From an uncultured Methylococcaceae bacterium (lineage in GTDB: Bacteria > Pseudomonadota > Gammaproteobacteria > Methylococcales > Methylomonadaceae), in contig CAIYOW010000076.1 of the NCBI GenBank assembly GCA_903927955.1, positions 1 through 44,274 on the forward strand: a DNA stretch of 44,274 bases, written 5' to 3'. Made by a program: the position numbers and the translations under genes. The notes under the pieces are model-generated. The model did no database searches and was not told where the DNA came from. It worked only from the letters and a program-made list of their open reading frames with translations. Positions 20,080 through 25,916 of the stretch are shown in pieces; the stretch's first letter is position 1; every line of letters starts with the position of its first letter.

Positions 20080-20926
20080 CGATCCTGCAATCTTGCAGTC
20101 GTTAGCAGCAGATTTAGGTTGGCCGAGTTACTTGCAAAGCACGGTGGAACGTTGGCACAGTGGTCAACGTTCCATTGAGCAGGACTTTATTGCCGAAGAA
20201 GTGCCCATCTCGTTAATTTATAACGGCAGCCCGCATGTGGTTATGCTGGCTTCGCCGACTAATCTGGAAGAATTTGCCTTAGGTTTCAGTTTGACCGAAG
20301 GCATTATCCAGACACCGCAAGAGCTATTGTCCAGCCGTTTATATAACCGTTCTAACGGCATTGAAATACAGATTAAAATACCTGAGGAACGCTTCCAATG
20401 CATGGCCGATAAAGGCCGTAATTTGACCGGCAGGACGGGCTGTGGCTTATGCGGGGCAAGCACTCTAAAACAAGCCATACGCCAGCCCAATGCCGTGTCC
20501 GGTGACCTTAGCCTATCGTCAACACAATTGCGGGGCGCACTTAATACCCTTAAACAGCACCAACGGCTGAACCAATTGACCGGCTCTGTCCATGCCGCCG
20601 CTTGGGCAACCCCCCAACAGGGTGTCAAGCAATTGCGCGAAGATGTCGGTCGGCATAATGCACTGGATAAACTGATTGGCTGGCTGAGCCACAACGACGA
20701 AGATTTGGCGGGTGGTTTTATTATAGTCACCAGCCGTGCCAGTTACGAAATGGTACAAAAAGCCGCTTTTGTCGGCGTGACATTGTTAGCCGCCATATCC
20801 GCCCCCACAGGCTTGGCTATTCGCTTGGCCGAAGAAGCAGGATTGACTCTGATTGGCTTCGCCCGCGAAGAGCAACACGTCATCTACACCCACCCACAAC
20901 GCTTGACCCACTCCCCTACCCCATAA
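20072..20926 (+). CDS. fdhD: formate dehydrogenase accessory sulfurtransferase FdhD (FdsC)
   Basis: FdhD carries sulfur from IscS to the molybdenum cofactor and is needed for formate dehydrogenase activity. The protein shows the CxxC loop in RTGCGLCGAS and conserved segments EEVPISLIYNG, ALGFSLTEGII, REDVGRHNALDKLIG and SRASYEMVQKAA. The frame extends to a TTG at 20054, but the ATG at 20072 has an AAGG motif 8 bases upstream and overlaps the fdsA stop by 8 bases, so a 284-residue product is preferred. Placement between fdsA and fdsD is the normal fdsGBACD order. Confidence 0.94.
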   Translation: MANDPAILQSLAADLGWPSYLQSTVERWHSGQRSIEQDFIAEEVPISLIYNGSPHVVMLASPTNLEEFALGFSLTEGIIQTPQELLSSRLYNRSNGIEIQIKIPEERFQCMADKGRNLTGRTGCGLCGASTLKQAIRQPNAVSGDLSLSSTQLRGALNTLKQHQRLNQLTGSVHAAAWATPQQGVKQLREDVGRHNALDKLIGWLSHNDEDLAGGFIIVTSRASYEMVQKAAFVGVTLLAAISAPTGLAIRLAEEAGLTLIGFAREEQHVIYTHPQRLTHSPTP

Positions 20927-20942
20927 TTTTTAAAAGCGCAGC

Positions 20943-21170
20943 ATGAACAAAATAGACAATCTTATTAAAATGGCTAATGACATCAGCAATTTTTTTAACG
21001 CCGACCCTGATAAAGAATTGGCAGCCGACGGTGTAGCCAAACATATCATGAGAGGCTGGGAACCCAGAATGCGCCATGACATTATCAACCATTACCAGCA
21101 AGGCGGCAGTGGCCTAAGCGACCTGGCAAAAATGGCCATTGCCAAGCTAAGCGAACAAGCAAAGGTTTAA
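20943..21170 (+). CDS. fdsD: NAD-dependent formate dehydrogenase delta subunit
   Basis: A small 75-residue protein. It matches the FdsD family with the N-terminal IDNLIKMANDISNFF helix, the motif GVAKHIMRGWEPRMRHDI and a short Ala/Lys-rich end. FdsD is a small component of the soluble Fds complex, with a role in assembly or stability that is not well defined. It begins 16 bases after fdhD and ends the operon. A GTAGGGTGG inverted-repeat element starts 18 bases downstream and may help end transcription. Confidence 0.93.
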   Translation: MNKIDNLIKMANDISNFFNADPDKELAADGVAKHIMRGWEPRMRHDIINHYQQGGSGLSDLAKMAIAKLSEQAKV

Positions 21171-21188
21171 TAGGCTGGTGAGTAAATT

Positions 21189-21306
21189 GTAGGGTGGATT
21201 CGCCGCTAGGCAATCCACCACAACGAAGCCAATGCGGTGCGGATTATTACGGTTTTAATAAGCCAAACCGTCAAAAAGGTGGTTTGCTGGCGCGAAACCA
21301 CCCTAC
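21189..21306. repeat. dispersed inverted-repeat (MITE-like) element, copy A
   Basis: A 118-base element bounded by GTAGGGTGG and its complement CCACCCTAC. Its right end contains the hairpin GGTGGTTT-loop-AAACCACC; this 31-base stretch is identical to the right end of copy B at 30707-30808. Weaker similarity runs through the middle of both copies (ACAACGAAGCCAA against ACAAGGAAGCCAA, and the ACGGTTTT stretch). No open frame is contained. It lies between fdsD and the decayed DUF433/DUF5615 module and covers the last bases of the DUF433 frame. Confidence 0.75.
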
Positions 21307-21557
21307 ATTTGCCCCATCTTACGGGCTGGCCACCCGATGCTTGGGTAATTGCGCATCAACCAGAAACTTAGTTCAATCCTTTTCACCCTCACTATCTTGG
21401 ACGCAAATGCCAGCACGACCAAAATATCTTCCGTAGTCATACCAGCACCCAACCATTCCAAAATAGTTTCTACCGGATAGCGTAAACCTCGGGTACAAGG
21501 TTTGCCGTGGCAAATATCAGCATCCATCGTGATTCTTGAAGCTTGTATTTCAATCAT
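21303..21557 (-). pseudogene. DUF433 antitoxin-like protein, probably internally deleted
   Basis: The first 44 residues are a good DUF433 match: ITMDADICHGKPCTRGLRYPVETILEWLGAGMTTEDIL. Intact members then continue with a conserved segment of roughly ten residues (typically ADYPDLEREDI-like) before a short final helix. Here the reading jumps straight to VVLAFASKIVRVKRIE, as if that segment had been deleted in frame. The tail after IELS is read from what looks like the neighbouring toxin gene in another frame, so the natural stop is also lost. An AAGG ribosome binding site precedes the ATG, which lies 23 bases after the hybrid kinase stop. Intact DUF433 proteins pair with DUF5615 PIN-like toxins. 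A shortened but still expressed protein cannot be excluded. Confidence 0.6.
21319..21369 (-). pseudogene. remnant of a DUF5615 PIN-like toxin gene
   Basis: In a frame different from the DUF433 frame, the minus strand reads KFLVDAQLPKHRVASP and then a TAA stop. KFLVDAQLP is the hallmark N-terminus of DUF5615 (PIN-like) proteins, which normally follow DUF433 genes immediately. The start codon appears lost and the rest of the gene is missing; the repeat element at 21189-21306 begins right after the break. I read this as the stump of a decayed toxin gene. Confidence 0.6.
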
Positions 21558-21580
21558 TTAACATTACCTTAAAGCAGTTT

Positions 21581-24373
21581 TTAGCTCAATTCAGCCGGTT
21601 GCCCACCTAACTGCAACTTAAGCATAGCCACTAACTGATCGGAAACTATCGGTTTGGTTAAATAATCATCCATGCCGGCCGCTAAACATTTATCCCGCTC
21701 GCCTTCCATAGCGTTGGCGGTCAGTGCTATCACGGGTTGATGGGACAAACCTTGGTGATTTTCCATCAGGCGCAGTGCACGGGTCGCTTCATAGCCATCC
21801 ATCACCGGCATGTGACAATCCATGAATATTAAATCGTAGCCGCACAGTGCCAACTTATCTAGGGCAAGCTGACCGTTTTCCGCCACTTCCGGCACAATAT
21901 CGAATTTGGCCAGCTTAGCCATAATTACTTTTTGATTGATTTTGTTGTCTTCCACCACCAATACTTTCTTGCCCTGATAACTGGGCAGTTGGGTTTCGGG
22001 CTGGGCCATCTTAATAATTGCAGATGGTTGACCCTGTAGGGCATTGACCATAGCATCGTAGAGCTGCATTTGCCGCACCGGTTTCTGTAATTGCTGGACA
22101 ATCCCCGTGCCTTGAAAATCGCCCGGGTCAAACTGGTCACCCGATGATAATAAAATAATCGGCAAGTTGGCTAACGCGAGTATTTGGGCGAGATATTTTG
22201 CCAAGGTTAAACCATCCATTCCCGGCATTTGCATATCCAGCAGCATTAAATCGTAGCCCGTTTCCTTCAGCGCTAAGCTTTGCAAGTGTATCAGCGCGGC
22301 ACTACCACTATCAAGCTCGCTGACCTCCAGCCCCCACAGCCCTAAATAAGTGCTAAGGATTTTACCGTTGGTGGCGTTATCATCAACAATCAGCACGCGT
22401 TTACCAGACAGATCGTACGAGGCTGGCAAACCCAGCTTGCCTTCAACCGGCATAACTGGCAAGGTAAACCAAAAACAAGCCCCTTGACCGGGAATGCTGT
22501 CAACACCAATAGCACCGCCCATCAGCTCCACCAATTTTTTGCTGATCGACAAACCCAGCCCGGTGCCGCCAAAGCGGCGTGAAGCATCACTATCCACCTG
22601 ACTAAAGCGCTTAAACAAAAGCTGCTGAGCTTCTGGCGAAATGCCGATACCGGTATCACGGACTTCAAAGCGCAGCATATCCATAGCATCACCATCAACA
22701 ATTGGCGACTGGCTGATGCTCACGGAAATCTCGCCCTGTTCGGTAAATTTAATGGCATTACCGATTATATTAGTCAGCACTTGCCTGATGCGTAGGGGAT
22801 CGCCCTGCCAGCACAACGGCATGGGCATAGGTACTAAGCAATTTAACTCTAGTCCCTTGGCATGGGCCCGGTTGGCCAGTAAAGCACAAATATCTTCAAC
22901 CAGCTCAACCAGATTAAAGGCAACCTGTGCCACTTCAAATTTACCCGACTCTAGCTTGGACAAATCCAAAATATCGTTAATGATTGCCAGCAAAGCCTCA
23001 CCCGAGTCATGGGCTGTTTCCACCCAATTGCGTTGGTTAGGTGTCATTTTTGTTTCGCGCAGCAAATCCAACATGCCCAGTACGCCATTCATGGGGGTGC
23101 GGATTTCATGGCTCATATTGGCCAGAAAGGCCGACTTTGTGCGCGTGGCTGACTCGGCCAACTGCTTGGCATGGATCAGGGCTTGGGTGGCTTGGTGTTC
23201 CAGAGTAATGTCATCAATAATCACAACCAGACCGTTTTCAGGTGCTTCACTATACAGGGTTTTTCCTGAAAACCGGGCCCAAAACAGACTGCCGTCCTTA
23301 CGGATGAACTGTAGCTCGGTGCGTTGCAACTTGCCTTCCGTGATTGCCCTATACACGGGTAGAACATCTGTTTCATAGGTGCTTTGATCGGGATACCAAA
23401 CACTCGCTGGTTTGCCAATGAGTTCCCCTATGCCATAACCAAAAATCTCATCTAGCTTGCGGTTGCAACGGTGGATTAGACCCTCCTTAATAAGCACAAT
23501 ACCGGATGTTGCAGAATCGAAAATGGCGTGTTCTTCGGCACTGGCAAAGCGCAATATTTCCTCCATCTGCCGTTGTATTTCCAATTGCCGGAACAAATTA
23601 TTGCGTATTTCCACTAGCTCGGTGATGTCATAAAACCAAGCTAGTTTGGCTGCATTGCCATGGAACTGCATCTGCATAAAGGACGCTAGCGTCCATACCC
23701 TTACACCGTTTTCTGGATTTAAAAATTCAATCTGGCGATTGGTGATGGCATTACCGCTCGCCAGTTCCGCCTGTATCTCGTAGTAATCTTCCCTGTTGGC
23801 ATAAAATGCCGATGGATTGCCATCCATTGGCTCAAAAGACTTAAATAGATTGCTGTAAGCTGAGTTAAAAAACACTAACTCGCTGCCCTGATGACGGGTG
23901 ATTCTGATGGCAATAGGACTCAGGTTGAGAACATCCAGCAACTGCTGCTCATTGTTGCAGAGTGTGCGGAACAACCTGTACCGCTCGATAGCGTTCTCCA
24001 CGGTGCGTACCAGACTTTCCGGATTCATCCAGTTTTTACTGATAAAATCTTGCGCACCCAGCTGGAGCATGTTCGGTCCATCAAGACCACCGGCAACACC
24101 GGTCACCACCACTACCGGACAAGCCAGCAAGTGTGGCGCACCCAACGCCTTTAGAAAGTCCGGTGCATCGTAGTCAGGCAGATGATAATCGAGCAGGATA
24201 CAATCGGGCAGCCCTGCCCCGCTTTCTAGGCAGGCGCGTAATCCGGCAGTACCTGTTTCTGCGGTTTCGAAGCGGAAGCGTTGTTGCGCACCATTGTGCA
24301 ACAACCGCTGCATGATCTCCCGGTCTTCCGGGCTATCATCAATGATAAGTACGCGTAAGCTGTCACTTTTCAT
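21581..24373 (-). CDS. hybrid sensor histidine kinase, REC-PAS-PAS-HisKA-HATPase-REC-REC
   Basis: The 930-residue cytosolic protein has no membrane segment. An N-terminal receiver (about 5-125) has phospho-acceptor Asp62 in ILLDYHLPDYD. PAS domains lie at about 142-255 and 283-393, the second with the ITEGKLQRTELQFIRKDGS motif. HisKA has phospho-His422 in NMSHEIRTPMNG, and the HATPase has NIIGNAIKFTEQG, DTGIGI and GGTGLGLSI. Two receivers follow: KRVLIVDDNATN with LLDMQMPGMDG, and KKVLVVEDNKINQ with IFMDCHMPVMDG. No Hpt domain is present. It is 21 bases downstream of bphO, so it is cotranscribed with the heme oxygenase. The N-terminal receiver could take phosphate from the phytochrome kinases upstream; that is inference. 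Confidence 0.93.
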   Translation of the reverse strand: MKSDSLRVLIIDDSPEDREIMQRLLHNGAQQRFRFETAETGTAGLRACLESGAGLPDCILLDYHLPDYDAPDFLKALGAPHLLACPVVVVTGVAGGLDGPNMLQLGAQDFISKNWMNPESLVRTVENAIERYRLFRTLCNNEQQLLDVLNLSPIAIRITRHQGSELVFFNSAYSNLFKSFEPMDGNPSAFYANREDYYEIQAELASGNAITNRQIEFLNPENGVRVWTLASFMQMQFHGNAAKLAWFYDITELVEIRNNLFRQLEIQRQMEEILRFASAEEHAIFDSATSGIVLIKEGLIHRCNRKLDEIFGYGIGELIGKPASVWYPDQSTYETDVLPVYRAITEGKLQRTELQFIRKDGSLFWARFSGKTLYSEAPENGLVVIIDDITLEHQATQALIHAKQLAESATRTKSAFLANMSHEIRTPMNGVLGMLDLLRETKMTPNQRNWVETAHDSGEALLAIINDILDLSKLESGKFEVAQVAFNLVELVEDICALLANRAHAKGLELNCLVPMPMPLCWQGDPLRIRQVLTNIIGNAIKFTEQGEISVSISQSPIVDGDAMDMLRFEVRDTGIGISPEAQQLLFKRFSQVDSDASRRFGGTGLGLSISKKLVELMGGAIGVDSIPGQGACFWFTLPVMPVEGKLGLPASYDLSGKRVLIVDDNATNGKILSTYLGLWGLEVSELDSGSAALIHLQSLALKETGYDLMLLDMQMPGMDGLTLAKYLAQILALANLPIILLSSGDQFDPGDFQGTGIVQQLQKPVRQMQLYDAMVNALQGQPSAIIKMAQPETQLPSYQGKKVLVVEDNKINQKVIMAKLAKFDIVPEVAENGQLALDKLALCGYDLIFMDCHMPVMDGYEATRALRLMENHQGLSHQPVIALTANAMEGERDKCLAAGMDDYLTKPIVSDQLVAMLKLQLGGQPAELS

Positions 24374-24394
24374 GATTATTGGCTTGATATTTGG

Positions 24395-24991
24395 TCAGGC
24401 AGGATGGATAGTGGCGGAACACAGCCAGTGTTCCAATGTGATAAAGGTCTCGCAAGCGGCATGGATCATCGATGCCTCATCCACTGTGTCTATTGTCGTA
24501 GCCATCAGCACTTCCCTAAACGTTTGCCACATCGCCCCTGTTTGTTCACCGTAGCCGATGAAAAAGGCGGCGCCGTTTTCGGCATTAAGATTGAGCAGCA
24601 TTTTAAAATGACGGCTGATCAACTGCCCGCCCAAGGTCGAGCCTTCCAGCACATAAAGGCAGCCCAAGGCGGCGGCAAGGTCAGTGCAAGACGGTAGAAC
24701 GGTGCAAATGGGCAGCTTATCCAGCGCATCATAATCTACCCCCAATACCTGAAGGTCTGCCGCCAATAAGGGCAATTTGCTACGCTTGGCGATATCCGGT
24801 AGCCAGTCATGCAATGCGCTGACACCGCTAATGCGCGCTTCAATGGGGCGGTAATAACCCCAGAACGCCTTCATCAGACGCAGGTAATCCGCCGGAGAGA
24901 AACTGGGGGCCAATAAATTTAAATTACCCTCAAGTCGCCTATGCAGGGGAGCTGTAGCATTTTTAAGTGCGGTCAATATGTCAGGCTTCAT
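24395..24991 (-). CDS. bphO: biliverdin-producing heme oxygenase (BphO-like)
   Basis: The 198-residue protein belongs to the bacterial heme oxygenase family. The probable proximal heme ligand is His17 in TAPLHRRLE, and the distal helix has the glycine-rich LGCLYVLEGSTLGGQLISRHF segment. The FWGYYRPIEA and YGEQTGAMWQTFREVL regions are also family-typical. It opens heme to biliverdin, the chromophore of bacteriophytochromes, with release of CO and iron. Position in the same-strand cluster with two bphP genes supports a role in chromophore supply and not only iron recycling. The ATG is 23 bases from a perfect 18-base palindrome. Confidence 0.93.
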   Translation of the reverse strand: MKPDILTALKNATAPLHRRLEGNLNLLAPSFSPADYLRLMKAFWGYYRPIEARISGVSALHDWLPDIAKRSKLPLLAADLQVLGVDYDALDKLPICTVLPSCTDLAAALGCLYVLEGSTLGGQLISRHFKMLLNLNAENGAAFFIGYGEQTGAMWQTFREVLMATTIDTVDEASMIHAACETFITLEHWLCSATIHPA

Positions 24992-25014
24992 GGTATCGTG
25001 AATACGTCAGGTAA

Positions 25015-25032
25015 TATATTTTTAAAAATATA
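25015..25032. promoter_or_regulatory. 18-base perfect palindrome upstream of bphO
   Basis: TATATTTTT followed directly by AAAAATATA is a perfect two-fold palindrome without spacer. It sits 23 bases before the bphO ATG on the minus strand, within a strongly AT-rich stretch. It could be an operator for a dimeric regulator or merely AT-rich promoter DNA. Confidence 0.4.
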
Positions 25033-25130
25033 CAACATTATTACTGTTGATTAAAAGTGCCGACGGCCAATTGGTTTGTTAATGCTAATTAATATTCTTA
25101 AATTGCTAATTTTAGCAAGCATGGCTTGTC

Positions 25131-25258
25131 GGGTTACACCCTCCGGGGTGCAAGCGCTGCGCTTTTATGCCCCAGAGCATTAATGAAACTGCTAAAGTAA
25201 TGGGGGATGTTAACTCCGGGGTGCAAGCGCTGCGCTTTTATGCCCCAGAGGGTAAACC
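25131..25258. repeat. tandem 37-base hairpin repeats inside a larger inverted repeat
   Basis: An identical 37-base sequence occurs at 25141-25177 and 25214-25250, 73 bases apart. Each copy can fold: the ends pair (CTC-GGGG with CCCC-GAG) and the middle contains AAGCG-CTG-CGCTT. The pair is flanked by GGGTTACACCCTC (25131-25143) and the near-complementary GAGGGTAAACCC (from about 25248). The block lies between bphR and bphO and could act as a terminator or processing site between the two halves of the phytochrome cluster. Confidence 0.7.
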
Positions 25259-25266
25259 CGATCTAC

Positions 25267-25410
25267 ACGAGACTTCGCTCAGAGAGCGTCAGCAATGTAG
25301 CCCGTATGCAGCACAGCGTAATACGGGGCAATCGTGCCACGATGTCCCGGATTCCGCCCGCCTCATCCAGGCTACTTTAAAAGCAGCACGTTGGCTGCGC
25401 AAAGTCGAAG
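25267..25410. repeat. nested inverted-repeat elements between bphR and bphO
   Basis: Two elements appear nested. The inner one (25297-25375) is bounded by GTAGCC and GGCTAC and has internal stems such as CCCGTAT/ATACGGG; it resembles the common dispersed GTAGCCCGGAT-type repeats of proteobacteria. The outer one has arms at 25267-25289 (containing GACTTCGCTCAG) and 25388-25410 (ACGTTGGCTGCGCAAAGTCG...). These match the two arms of the element at 35921-36019 with few differences (20 of 23 for the latter), but in swapped order. An open frame across this stretch (25167-25493) is judged non-coding. Confidence 0.55.
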
Positions 25411-25449
25411 CCTTGTATGGCTGCCCTTATTCTGAGTCAGAACAGTTGG

Positions 25450-25914
25450 CTAATCCCCCCCCCCCGCGCATTCAGGCAGCAGGGCGGTATTGAACCAATA
25501 GTCCTCCAGTCCTCTTATTTTTTCTAGATATTCCTCAAGTTTAAAGGGTTTAAGTATATAACCAGCCGCTCCAAAACGATAACAGGCTTCAACATCTAGA
25601 GGGTTATTAGAAGTGGACATAACCACGATGGGAATCGCTAGTAACGGCTTAGTCTGCCGTATCTCCTTAAGCATCTGTAAACCATTTATCCCCGGCAAGT
25701 TAAAGTCGAGCAGCACCATGCACGGCGACTCATCAATGCCGCCTAATTGTGGCAAGCCCGGAAACAAACGTGACAGAGCCTCTTCGGCACACGCTGCTCG
25801 GATAATGGGATGGGTAAAACCCGTCTTATGCAAAGCCCAACAGAGCACCTCATAATCTTCGTCGGAATCCTCTACAATCAGCAGGGGAGACATTTTTTTC
25901 AGGAGATTTATCAT
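25450..25914 (-). CDS. single-domain response regulator of the phytochrome cluster (BphR-like)
   Basis: The 154-residue protein is a stand-alone receiver. The acidic pocket is in LLIVEDSDED, the phospho-acceptor is Asp70 in VLLDFNLPGING, then comes VVMSTSNNP and the conserved Lys in YILKPFK. No output domain follows. Such CheY-like partners normally follow bacteriophytochrome kinase genes. It begins 2 bases after the bphP1 stop, so it is coupled to it. The last codons are three Gly codons within a run of 11 G on the coding strand, then Asp and stop; slippage there would change the C-terminal tail. Confidence 0.93.
   Translation of the reverse strand: MINLLKKMSPLLIVEDSDEDYEVLCWALHKTGFTHPIIRAACAEEALSRLFPGLPQLGGIDESPCMVLLDFNLPGINGLQMLKEIRQTKPLLAIPIVVMSTSNNPLDVEACYRFGAAGYILKPFKLEEYLEKIRGLEDYWFNTALLPECAGGGD
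25455..25465. repeat. homopolymer run of 11 C at the 3' end of the response regulator
   Basis: Eleven consecutive C (G on the coding strand) encode the terminal Gly residues of the response regulator. With 11 G the protein ends GGGD-stop. With 10 the tail would read GGG-ISQLF, and with 12 GGGG-LANCSDSE, before the next stop. The tract is of a length known to slip in phase-variable genes, but the change would affect only the tail. Confidence 0.6.
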
Positions 25915-25916
25915 CG

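Noticed and set aside
22641-23378. A 245-codon plus-strand open frame inside the hybrid kinase gene
   Set aside because: It is the antisense of the conserved HisKA, HATPase and PAS coding sequence; it is Ser/Arg/Cys rich without protein motifs.
25131-25258. Possible CRISPR array
   Set aside because: Only two copies of the 37-base repeat exist, with a 36-base interval. The unit is a strong hairpin with mobile-element-like surroundings, and no cas gene is present.
25167-25493. A 108-codon plus-strand open frame between bphO and bphR
   Set aside because: It runs through the tandem 37-base hairpin repeat and the nested inverted repeats, overlaps the end of bphR, lacks a ribosome binding site and has no recognisable protein character.
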